The notes below the pieces were generated by a model. The model made no database searches and had not been told where the DNA came from. It saw nothing but the letters and a program-made list of their open reading frames with translations. From positions 1-64,000 of the forward strand of contig DASZSV010000071.1 of the NCBI GenBank assembly GCA_035548495.1: 64,000 nucleotides of DNA. The letters run 5' to 3'. Below, in pieces: positions 16,470 through 23,968 of the stretch (the first letter of the stretch is position 1; each line of letters begins with the position of its first letter). Both the position numbers and the translations under genes were made by a program. The stretch comes from CAILZL01 sp035548495 (GTDB lineage Bacteria; Pseudomonadota; Gammaproteobacteria; Steroidobacterales; Steroidobacteraceae).

Positions 16470-17456
16470 TCAATGTCTCGTCGATCCAGCATCACTGCTG
16501 ATATTGACATTGAACAATTGCGCCACATCAATGGCATCAAAGACGTACTGACGTTCGCAGAACTCGCAGCGCACTTCAACCTTAGATTGTTCAGCGATGA
16601 TGCTGTCCACTTCGGTCTTGCCCAGCGATTGCAGCATGCCGCTCACACGCTCACGTGAGCAGCGGCAGCGGAAATAAACCGGCGATGACTCGAACAGACG
16701 CAGGTCATCTTCGTTGAACAGCCGGTGCAGTATCTGCACATCGCTGAGACTGCGCAGTTCTTCAGGCCTTAACGTGTCGCCGATCAACTGCACACGGAGC
16801 CACGCATCATCGAGCAACGCCTGCTGCTGCTTGAGCCTGGCATCCTTTTCTGCATCATCCGTAATATCATCCAGAATCTTCGGTGTCGGTAAACGTTGCA
16901 ACAGCATGCCTGCAACGCCATTTTCATCCGCATGCAGCCATAACCGTGTGGGCAATTGTTCTGATTGTGCAAAATACACTTCAAGACATTGCGCCAGTCG
17001 CGTTCCGCTCAACGCCACCACACCCTGATAACGCTGTTTCAGATCTTCGGTTTCAAGTGTGACAGTGATATTGCCCTGCCCGGCCAGTTGCTGAATGCCG
17101 GGATCGGCATCGTGAATTACTTTTGCATCCACATGAGACTCGCTGAATCGCGCAAGACCACGCACGTTGAATTCCGTGGTGCATTGCGCCAGCAACAGGT
17201 GCATGGGGCCATCGCCTTGAAGCTGCAATGTCAGTTGTCCATCAAACTTGATGGTGGATGACAGCAACGCCGCAGCCGCCATAGCCTCACCCAGCACGTT
17301 GCGGATTGCAGACGGATAGTGGCGATGTTCCAGCATCGCCTGCCAGGATGAATCGAGATGAATCAACTGACCACGAATGGCCAGATGCTCAAAATCAAAG
17401 CGGTGCAAACTGTCCTTGTCGTGATTGGCAGCAGGCTTGTCAGTTTCTTGCATCAT
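16470..17456 (-). CDS. hslO: Redox-regulated chaperone Hsp33
   Basis: Cytoplasmic holdase chaperone switched on by oxidation and unfolding. The four zinc-binding, redox-sensing cysteines are at C264, C266 (CRC) and C297, C300 (CEFC), the family CxC...CxxC pattern. The N-terminal core carries FDFEHLAIRGQLIHLD and LGEAMAAAALLSSTIKFDGQLTLQLQ-type sequence. Length is 328 residues. A longer N-terminal tail than in E. coli and an acidic insertion (DDITDDAEKDA) are minor differences. Its ATG overlaps the gatB stop by four bases, so hslO is the last gene of the gatCAB transcript. Confidence 0.94.
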   Translation of the reverse strand: MMQETDKPAANHDKDSLHRFDFEHLAIRGQLIHLDSSWQAMLEHRHYPSAIRNVLGEAMAAAALLSSTIKFDGQLTLQLQGDGPMHLLLAQCTTEFNVRGLARFSESHVDAKVIHDADPGIQQLAGQGNITVTLETEDLKQRYQGVVALSGTRLAQCLEVYFAQSEQLPTRLWLHADENGVAGMLLQRLPTPKILDDITDDAEKDARLKQQQALLDDAWLRVQLIGDTLRPEELRSLSDVQILHRLFNEDDLRLFESSPVYFRCRCSRERVSGMLQSLGKTEVDSIIAEQSKVEVRCEFCERQYVFDAIDVAQLFNVNISSDAGSTRH

Positions 17457-18901
17457 CCCGCCAGCTTCTTCTTCAACAACTCATTCACCTGCGCGGGATT
17501 CGCCTTACCCGCAGTAATCTTCATCACCTGGCCGACAAAGAAGCCGAACAACTTGTCCTTGCCACTGCGATAATCAGCGAGTTGCGACGGATTGGCTGCC
17601 ATGACTTCATCAATGACTTTTTCGATGGCACTGGTATCTGTGATCTGCTTCAGGCCTTTGGCGTCAATCACTTCATCAGCGGATTTGCCTTCAACCCACA
17701 TGGCTTCGAACACTTCCTTGGCAATCTTGCCGGAAATGGTTTCATCGTTGATGCGTGCGAGCAAACCCGCCAGCGCCTGCGCACTCACCTTGCTGGCGTT
17801 GATCTCAACACCATCACGATTCAACGCGCCGGACAGATCACCCATCACCCAGTTGGCAGCGAGTTTGGCATTGCGTTTGGCATCACCACTCAAATGTTTG
17901 GTGACCGTTTCATAGTAATCCGCCAGCTCGCGTGAACTGGTAAGCACACCAGCATCGTACTTGGGTAACTCATAGTCACGCATCAAGCGTGCCGCCTTTT
18001 CATCCGGCAATTCCGGCAAGGTGCCGCGCACTCTGGTGATGAAGCCATCATCCAGCACCACCGGCAACAAATCCGGATCGGGAAAGTAACGATAGTCATT
18101 GGCTTCTTCCTTGGAACGCAGGGCACGCGTCTCGCCCTTGTCAGGATCGTACAAACGCGTTTCCTGTTTCACCTTGCCGCCGCCTTCAATCAAATCAATC
18201 TGGCGCGCCACTTCATAGTGAATAGCCTTTTCAATGAAGCGGAATGAATTGAGATTCTTGATCTCGCAGCGTGTGCCGAACTTTTCCTGGCCCGCAGGAC
18301 GCACCGATACATTGGCATCGCAACGGAACGAACCTTCCTGCATGTTGCCGTCACAGATCTCGAGATACTGCACCAGCGTGTGAATCTTCTTGAGATAGGC
18401 AATCGCTTCTTTTGCCGAGCGCATGTCGGGCTCGGACACAATTTCGATCAACGGCGTGCCGGCACGATTGAGATCAATGCCGCTGAAGCCATGAAAATCT
18501 TCGTGCAATGACTTGCCCGCATCTTCTTCAAGATGTGCACGCGTAATGCCAATAACCTTGGTACTGCCGTCTTCAAGCACGATTTCCATTTTGCCTTGTT
18601 CGACAATCGGCAGTTCATACTGGCTGATCTGATAGCCCTTGGGCAGATCGGGATAGAAATAATTCTTGCGGGCAAACACCGAACGCTTCGCGATATTGGC
18701 ATTGATCGCCAGACCAAATTTCACTGCCATCTGCACGGCCTGCTTGTTCAATACCGGCAACACACCGGGATAACCCAGGTCCACCAGATTGGCCTGTGTA
18801 TTGGGCGCCGCACCGAATGCAGTGGAAGCACCCGAGAAGATTTTGCTCTTCGTCGACAGTTGAGCATGAATTTCAAGACCAATGACTGTTTCCCAGGTCA
18901 T
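17453..18901 (-). CDS. gatB: Asp/Glu-tRNA(Asn/Gln) amidotransferase subunit B
   Basis: GatB carries the tRNA-binding and phosphorylation steps of the GatCAB complex. The complex turns misacylated Glu-tRNA(Gln) or Asp-tRNA(Asn) into the correct amidated forms. Length is 482 residues. The start WETVIGLEIHAQLSTKSKIFSGA and the segments YPGVLPVLNKQAV, FYPDLPKGYQISQYELPI and RAGTPLIEIVSEPD are GatB hallmarks. A C-terminal YqeY-like tail (about 340-482) ends VNELLKKKLAG. It is read after gatA but is separated from it by 477 bases filled with repeats. It shares four bases with hslO. Confidence 0.97.
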   Translation of the reverse strand: MTWETVIGLEIHAQLSTKSKIFSGASTAFGAAPNTQANLVDLGYPGVLPVLNKQAVQMAVKFGLAINANIAKRSVFARKNYFYPDLPKGYQISQYELPIVEQGKMEIVLEDGSTKVIGITRAHLEEDAGKSLHEDFHGFSGIDLNRAGTPLIEIVSEPDMRSAKEAIAYLKKIHTLVQYLEICDGNMQEGSFRCDANVSVRPAGQEKFGTRCEIKNLNSFRFIEKAIHYEVARQIDLIEGGGKVKQETRLYDPDKGETRALRSKEEANDYRYFPDPDLLPVVLDDGFITRVRGTLPELPDEKAARLMRDYELPKYDAGVLTSSRELADYYETVTKHLSGDAKRNAKLAANWVMGDLSGALNRDGVEINASKVSAQALAGLLARINDETISGKIAKEVFEAMWVEGKSADEVIDAKGLKQITDTSAIEKVIDEVMAANPSQLADYRSGKDKLFGFFVGQVMKITAGKANPAQVNELLKKKLAG

Positions 18902-19024
18902 AACACTTACTCATTACAAAAAACTCAATCGAGACATGACATCACAAGACTTAAACAGTGCTGGCAGATGCCGGTCTCTACTACGTCCTTCTTGCGAAGG
19001 TGAAATCGCGAGAAGAGAAATATG

Positions 19025-19055
19025 CATGGTTCGACAAGCTCACCATGAGCGTATA
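19025..19055. repeat. GGTTCGACAAGC extragenic repeat, copy 1
   Basis: CATGGTTCGACAAGC with CATGAGCG downstream matches, in opposite orientation, the unit at 46797-46829 (CATGGTTCGACAAGC then CATGAACG). There are few differences over about 25 bases. Confidence 0.6.
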
Positions 19056-19059
19056 AACC

Positions 19060-19096
19060 CCTCACCCCCGACCCCTCTCCCTCAAGGGGCGAGGGG
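19060..19096. repeat. CCCCTCTCCC/GGCGAGGGG hairpin repeat
   Basis: CTCACCCCCGACCCCTCTCC is followed by AAGGGGCGAGGGGAG. The segments pair as a GC-rich hairpin. It resembles a common extragenic repeat type. No T run follows. Confidence 0.5.
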
Positions 19097-19168
19097 AGTA
19101 TAGAGAGTCCGCTTTCGCGGGAATGACGCCTTACTTACACACATCCAATATTTCGACAGACATCTTCG

Positions 19169-19356
19169 GCATCACCCATGATGATCTTCCTGCAAAACTG
19201 TCAAAAACATGGGTCCATCGCGTGCGATGGACGGGTTCGCCATGGATGGTGAACCCAGGCTTGCAGCTATGCAGGACAGCATAGCGTCGCAAGTTTTTGC
19301 CAGAGTCTACAAGGAAGTATTCACGGCGGTTTTGCGAGAAGATCATCATGGGTGAT
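19169..19356. repeat. Dispersed structured element, copy 2 (188 bases)
   Basis: The terminal arms (19169-19198 and 19327-19356) are inverted repeats matching at 28 of 30 positions, with the outer 21 perfect. Inside, CAAAAAC/GTTTTTG (near 19201 and 19293) encloses three hairpins: GTCCATCGC/GCGATGGAC, GGGTTC/GAACCC with CCATGG inside, and GCTATGC/GCATAGC within CTTGC/GCAAG. The core (19199-19300) is about 87% identical to copy 1 at 2699-2799 in inverse orientation. No target-site duplication is evident. A frame of 93 codons crossing it has no coding features. Confidence 0.8.
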
Positions 19357-19378
19357 GCAGCACCGTTACACAAATGGC

Positions 19379-20842
19379 TCACGCATATCGCGTTGGAATA
19401 CGCTTGTGCCAATCCGTTGCCTGTTGATACATGTGCGCCACGTTCAACAACTTGGCTTCCGCAAAATGTCCGCCAATGATCTGCAATCCCACCGGCAATT
19501 CATCGAGAAAGCCACAGGGAATGGACATCGCGGGCAAACCCGCGAGATTGGCGCCGATGGTATAGATATCATTCAGATACATGGTCACCGGATCATCCAC
19601 TTTGGCGCCAATATCAAATGCAGGCGTTGGCGATGTCGGTCCCATCAATACATCCACCTGCTTGAAGGCATTCGCAAAATCATCGGTAATCAGACGACGA
19701 ACTTTTTGCGCACGCAGGTAGTAGGCATCGTAGTAACCGGCAGACAATACATAGGTGCCGGTCATGATGCGGCGCTTCACTTCGCTGCCAAAACCTTCGC
19801 TGCGCGAACGCTTGTACAAGTCCAGCAAGTCACGCGGCGCTTCACAGCGATAACCAAAACGCACACCATCGAAGCGCGACAGATTGGAAGAACATTCCGC
19901 CGGTGCAACCACATAGTAAGTGGGCACAGACAACGGCAGGTTTGGCAGACTGACTTCCACCAGTTGCGCGCCGAGCTTTTCATACACGGCAAGTGCATCG
20001 CGAACCGGCTTGGCATTTTCCGGACTCAGGCCCTGCTCAAAAAATTCCTTGAGCAAACCAATCTTCAGTCCTTTCAATGGCTGATTGAGTGTCGCGGTGT
20101 AATCCGGCACGGGCGTATCCACGCTGGTGGAATCCTGTGGATCAAAGCCCGACATGGCCTGCAACATCAGCGCGGCATCTTCAGCACTCAAACACATCAC
20201 GCCGCCCTGATCGAGGCTGGATGCGAAAGCGATCATGCCGTAGCGCGACACACGGCCATAGGTGGGCTTGATGCCCGTCAGTGAAGTCAATGCCGCTGGC
20301 TGACGGATGGAACCGCCCGTATCCGTTCCCGTCGCAGCAGGAGCAATGCGCGCAGCGACTGCCGCAGCCGAACCACCCGACGATCCGCCGGGCACCTTGT
20401 TCAGGTTCCATGGATTTTTTACGGCACCGAAATAACTGGTTTCATTCGATGAACCCATGGCGAATTCGTCCATGTTGGTCTTGCCCAGCATCACCATGCC
20501 CGCCTGCTTGAGCAAGTTCACCACCGTCGCATCGTAGGGTGCGACAAAGTTGGACAGCATTTTTGAACCACAGGTGGTCAGCACACCATCGGTACAGAAA
20601 ATATCCTTGTGCGCCAGCGGCAATCCCGCAAGCGGACCACCCCTGCCGGAGGCCAGCAATGCATCTGCGGCGGCAGCCTGTTGCAATGCCTGATCGGGCG
20701 TTACCGTGATATATGCGTTCAGCTCGCCATTGAATTTTTCAATGCGATTGAGAAAGTGCCTGGTCAATTCAACGCTGGAGAATTTTTTCGCCTTGAGGCC
20801 GGCAGCCAGCGCTGACAACGTCTGTGTGTGCAATTCACTCAT
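19379..20842 (-). CDS. gatA: Asp/Glu-tRNA(Asn/Gln) amidotransferase subunit A
   Basis: Amidase-signature subunit that releases ammonia from glutamine for the GatCAB complex. The catalytic triad is intact: Lys79 (LAHKD), Ser154 and nucleophile Ser178 within the glycine-rich GGSSGGSAAA and TDTGGSIRQPAA motifs. Length is 487 residues, normal for GatA. The C-terminus (LPVGLQIIGGHFAEAKLLNVA) is complete. It starts 27 bases after gatC, so gatC and gatA form one transcript. Confidence 0.97.
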   Translation of the reverse strand: MSELHTQTLSALAAGLKAKKFSSVELTRHFLNRIEKFNGELNAYITVTPDQALQQAAAADALLASGRGGPLAGLPLAHKDIFCTDGVLTTCGSKMLSNFVAPYDATVVNLLKQAGMVMLGKTNMDEFAMGSSNETSYFGAVKNPWNLNKVPGGSSGGSAAAVAARIAPAATGTDTGGSIRQPAALTSLTGIKPTYGRVSRYGMIAFASSLDQGGVMCLSAEDAALMLQAMSGFDPQDSTSVDTPVPDYTATLNQPLKGLKIGLLKEFFEQGLSPENAKPVRDALAVYEKLGAQLVEVSLPNLPLSVPTYYVVAPAECSSNLSRFDGVRFGYRCEAPRDLLDLYKRSRSEGFGSEVKRRIMTGTYVLSAGYYDAYYLRAQKVRRLITDDFANAFKQVDVLMGPTSPTPAFDIGAKVDDPVTMYLNDIYTIGANLAGLPAMSIPCGFLDELPVGLQIIGGHFAEAKLLNVAHMYQQATDWHKRIPTRYA

Positions 20843-20869
20843 GATTCAGTACGGCCTTATTCAATGACC

Positions 20870-21160
20870 CTATTCAATAACCTTGGGTACCAGGTACAAC
20901 CCGGCTTCAACCCTGGCAGCATTGCGTTGATATTTTTCATGCGCGTCGATGGAGGTTACTTCATCTTCACGCAAGCGCTGCACTTGACCGGCAAGCGGAT
21001 GCGCCATTGGCTCTATCGCGCTGACATCGGCCTGATCAAGCTGCTCCACCAGTCCCAGAATCCTGGACAAACTGCCTGCATACGCTGTGGCTTCTGCTTC
21101 AGTGATGGCCAGCCGTGCCAGATGTGCGATGTTTTCCACGTCGCTGCGACTCAGACTCAT
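20870..21160 (-). CDS. gatC: Asp/Glu-tRNA(Asn/Gln) amidotransferase subunit C
   Basis: Small structural subunit (96 residues) that wraps around GatA and GatB and stabilises the complex. The N-terminus MSLSRSDVENIAHLARLAI is the family signature, so ATG 21160 is chosen; the longer frame from 21271 adds 37 non-conserved residues. MAHPLAG in the middle and LVPKVIE at the C-terminus are typical. It is the first gene of the gat group and is divergent from mreB. Confidence 0.96.
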   Translation of the reverse strand: MSLSRSDVENIAHLARLAITEAEATAYAGSLSRILGLVEQLDQADVSAIEPMAHPLAGQVQRLREDEVTSIDAHEKYQRNAARVEAGLYLVPKVIE

Positions 21161-21289
21161 GAATAACCCCGGGAACAGAAATTTTGAACGCGTGATGATA
21201 CACGGAAGGCCCGGCAAAGTGTCATTCCGGATGACCGTCAAAGCCCTCGAGTCAGCAGCGGCGGCGACCACGCGGCGTGAACTTTGGCA

Positions 21290-21318
21290 TTGAAATACGT
21301 TGTATTAACTCATAGAGT
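21290..21318 (+). promoter_or_regulatory. Probable mreB promoter
   Basis: TTGAAA (21290-21295, 5 of 6 to consensus) is separated by 17 bases from TAGAGT (21313-21318, 4 of 6). It is 62 bases before the mreB ATG, in the divergent gatC-mreB gap. Consensus match only. Confidence 0.45.
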
Positions 21319-21380
21319 AGCGGGCAATTTATCGGCCCAGCTATTTGGCCCTTTTTTGCCTGTTTTTTCCGTTTCAAATC

Positions 21381-22424
21381 ATGCTAAAAAACCTTCGAGG
21401 TTATTTTTCCAACGACCTCTCCATCGATCTCGGCACTGCAAATACGCTGATATACGTGCGCGGGCGCGGCATTGTGCTGAATGAACCTTCTGTTGTTGCC
21501 ATCCGTGAAGAACCCGGCCGCGGCGGCAAGAAGATTGAAGCCGTTGGCGCCGACGCCAAAAACATGTTGGGCCGTACCCCCGGACACATCACCGCCATTC
21601 GCCCGATGAAGGATGGGGTGATTGCCAATTTCACCGTGACCGAAGAGATGCTCAAGCACTTCATCCGCAAGGTGCATGGCGACCGGTTGATCCGTCCCAG
21701 CCCGCGTGTGCTGGTGTGCGTGCCATATGGATCGACACAGGTTGAACGCCGCGCCATTCAGGAATCGGCCGAAGGCGCCGGTGCGCGCTGGGTCAAACTG
21801 ATCGAAGAACCCATGGCCGCCGCAGTGGGCGCGGGGCTCCCCATTCATGAAGCGCGCGGCTCGATGGTGCTCGACATCGGCGGCGGCACATCAGAAGTCG
21901 CAGTGATTTCGCTGAACGGCATTGTGTATGCCTCCTCCGTACGTATCGGCGGTGACCGGTTTGATGAAGCCATCATCAACTATGTGCGCCGCAACTACGG
22001 CATCCTCATTGGAGAGGCCACAGCCGAACGTATCAAGATTGAAATCGGTTCGGCCTATCCCGGCCAGCAGGTGCGCGAGATGTCAGTGAAAGGCCGCAAT
22101 CTTTCCGAAGGTGTGCCACGCAGCTTCACGCTGAATTCCAATGAAATTCTTGAAGCCTTGCAGGAACCGCTGGCAGGCATCGTCGGCGCGGTGAAAGTGG
22201 CATTGGAACAAACGCCACCGGAACTCGGTGCCGATGTGGCCGAACGCGGCATCGTGCTCACCGGCGGTGGTGCGTTGTTACGCGACGCCGACAAATTGCT
22301 GGCGGAAGAAACCGGCCTGCCCGTGGTTGTAGCGGATGATCCGCTCACCTGCGTGGCGCGCGGCGGCGGCCGCATGCTGGAACTGATTGATGAGCACGGA
22401 CCTTCGCTGTTCAATCTTGAATAA
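21381..22424 (+). CDS. mreB: Rod-shape actin MreB
   Basis: Bacterial actin that forms membrane-bound filaments and guides the cell-wall elongation machinery. Length is 347 residues. The N-terminal MLKNLRGYFSNDLSIDLGTA contains phosphate-1 loop IDLGTANT. Other ATP-site motifs are VLDIGGGTSEVAVI (phosphate 2) and GIVLTGGGALL (adenosine). VCVPYGSTQVERRAI is also typical. ATG 21381 matches the usual start; the upstream in-frame start at 21345 is not conserved. mreB opens the operon mreB-mreC-mreD-mrdA-rodA. Confidence 0.98.
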   Translation: MLKNLRGYFSNDLSIDLGTANTLIYVRGRGIVLNEPSVVAIREEPGRGGKKIEAVGADAKNMLGRTPGHITAIRPMKDGVIANFTVTEEMLKHFIRKVHGDRLIRPSPRVLVCVPYGSTQVERRAIQESAEGAGARWVKLIEEPMAAAVGAGLPIHEARGSMVLDIGGGTSEVAVISLNGIVYASSVRIGGDRFDEAIINYVRRNYGILIGEATAERIKIEIGSAYPGQQVREMSVKGRNLSEGVPRSFTLNSNEILEALQEPLAGIVGAVKVALEQTPPELGADVAERGIVLTGGGALLRDADKLLAEETGLPVVVADDPLTCVARGGGRMLELIDEHGPSLFNLE

Positions 22425-22565
22425 CCGGACTTGAGTCGCGTGAACCGGTCAGCGTCTGCACCAGCCGCTTGTGTTGACGACATGAGACGATTGCGTCCGG
22501 CAGACCCGGCGCAACGCGCCTGGCGTCTCACAACAATGTTGAGACGAGTACAAACAAAGTAATCC

Positions 22566-23477
22566 GTGGTCACATTCAGTTCAGACACCCGTCCCATCAT
22601 CAGTCGCGGTCCATCGCTGATCGCACGCTGCGTGTTCCTTGTCATCATCAGCATTGCATTGATGGTGGCGGATCATCGTTACCACTATCTCAATGGTGTG
22701 CGGCAAGTCATGTCCACGCTGGAATACCCGTTGCAATGGCTGGTAGACATGCCATCGCGGGTTACACACTGGTTCTATGACAGCTTCGCGGATCGTGAAC
22801 GTTTGCGCGCCGAGAATCAGAAACTGACTGACGCATTGCGCGATGCCAACATCAAGCTGGAAACACTGGCCGCACTGACTGAAGAGAACCACCGCCTGCA
22901 TGACATGAGCGATGCTGTCAGCACCATCGGTGACAAACGATTGATCGCACGCATCATGCATGTGGACATGGATCCATTACGGCATCGTGTTGTACTCAAC
23001 AAGGGACAGGTGGATGGCGTCTTCAAGGGTCAGGCGATACTTGATACACACGGCATCTTTGGCCAGATCACGCAGGTAGGACGTTATACCTCCGAAGCGA
23101 TCATGATTACTGATCCCGAACATGCCATTCCGGTGCGGGTCAATCGCACCGGCTTGCGCACCATCGCTGAAGGCACGGGCAGCACGGACAAACTCAACCT
23201 GCCCTTTCTCACTGGTGATGCCGATATCAAGCCCGGCGACCTGTTGATCGCTTCAGGATTGGGTGGCGTGTTTCCGCCTGGCTATCCAGTGGCAACAGTA
23301 ACGCGTATTGATCGCAATCCTTCCGACACCTTTGCCACGGTTGAAGCCAGACCAATGGCATTGCTGGACCGTGACTACGAAGTGATGCTCATCTGGTATC
23401 AGCCGCCGGCACTGGAAAAATTTGCTGATCCCAACAAAAAACCGGCGACTCATGCCAGGGCGCGTGATCCATCATGA
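22566..23477 (+). CDS. mreC: Rod-shape protein MreC
   Basis: Bitopic inner-membrane protein that links MreB to PBP2/RodA and activates elongation. It has a short cytoplasmic tail, one membrane helix (about residues 20-36), a coiled coil (about 75-115, RLRAENQKLTDALRDANIKL) and two periplasmic beta domains. These contain ARIMHVDMDPLRHRVVLNKG and GLGGVFPPGYPVATV, both MreC hallmarks. Length is 303 residues. The start codon is GTG; no ATG fits before the membrane helix. It overlaps mreD by four bases. The 141-base gap after mreB contains no gene. Confidence 0.95.
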   Translation: MVTFSSDTRPIISRGPSLIARCVFLVIISIALMVADHRYHYLNGVRQVMSTLEYPLQWLVDMPSRVTHWFYDSFADRERLRAENQKLTDALRDANIKLETLAALTEENHRLHDMSDAVSTIGDKRLIARIMHVDMDPLRHRVVLNKGQVDGVFKGQAILDTHGIFGQITQVGRYTSEAIMITDPEHAIPVRVNRTGLRTIAEGTGSTDKLNLPFLTGDADIKPGDLLIASGLGGVFPPGYPVATVTRIDRNPSDTFATVEARPMALLDRDYEVMLIWYQPPALEKFADPNKKPATHARARDPS

Positions 23478-23953
23478 GTCAGGAACGCATGGGTTTGTCA
23501 CGCCTGCTGCTCACCAGCGTCATTGCGCTGTTGCTGACTATTGCACCATTGCCAGCAGCATTGAACGTCGCGCGGCCGGACTGGATGTTGCTATTGATCA
23601 TCTACTGGACATTGAATGCACCCATGCTTGCAGGGTTGAGTTATGCGTGGATCTGCGGACTGTTCATGGATGCACTGGTGGGTGATTTGCTGGGTGAACA
23701 TGCGCTGGCCTTCGTGATCATTGCGACCATCACCCATCGCTTTCAATTGCGCATGCGCATCTTCCCGGTGCTGCATCAGGCGGCGATGGTGCTGCTGCTG
23801 GTGTTGCTGTATCACTGGCTGCTATACGTCGTCAGCGGCATGGCCGGCGAGCATGTGTCGTCGTGGTTCCGCTGGCTGCCGGTGCTGGTGAGTGCTGTGT
23901 TATGGCCGGTCATCGTGTCGGTGCTGGATACCGTCAACCGGCTCAGCAAGTGA
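23474..23953 (+). CDS. mreD: Rod-shape protein MreD
   Basis: Small polytopic inner-membrane protein (159 residues) of the elongasome. About five hydrophobic segments are visible, including SVIALLLTIAPLP, MLLLIIYWTLNAP and VLLLVLLYHWLLYVV. ARPDWMLLLIIYW and CGLFMDALVGDLLGEHAL match the conserved MreD core. The start ATG shares ATGA with the mreC stop, as in most gammaproteobacterial mre operons. Confidence 0.94.
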   Translation: MSQERMGLSRLLLTSVIALLLTIAPLPAALNVARPDWMLLLIIYWTLNAPMLAGLSYAWICGLFMDALVGDLLGEHALAFVIIATITHRFQLRMRIFPVLHQAAMVLLLVLLYHWLLYVVSGMAGEHVSSWFRWLPVLVSAVLWPVIVSVLDTVNRLSK

Positions 23954-23968
23954 TGTGAGCGTGTCGGC

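Larger units (their letters stand above)
18902..19378. other. Repeat-filled 477-base gap between gatA and gatB
   Basis: No gene is supported here. The gap holds a tandem of extragenic repeats: a GGTTCGACAAGC unit (19025-19055), a CCCC/GGGG hairpin (19060-19096), a half-unit ending CGCGGGAATGACG (about 19097-19127) and the structured element (19169-19356). Either the gat transcript reads through, or gatB-hslO has its own promoter. I see no convincing -35/-10 pair before gatB. Confidence 0.7.

Noticed and set aside
19131..19412. 93-codon minus-strand frame in the gatA-gatB gap
   Set aside because: It is made of the structured repeat; copy 1 does not keep the frame.
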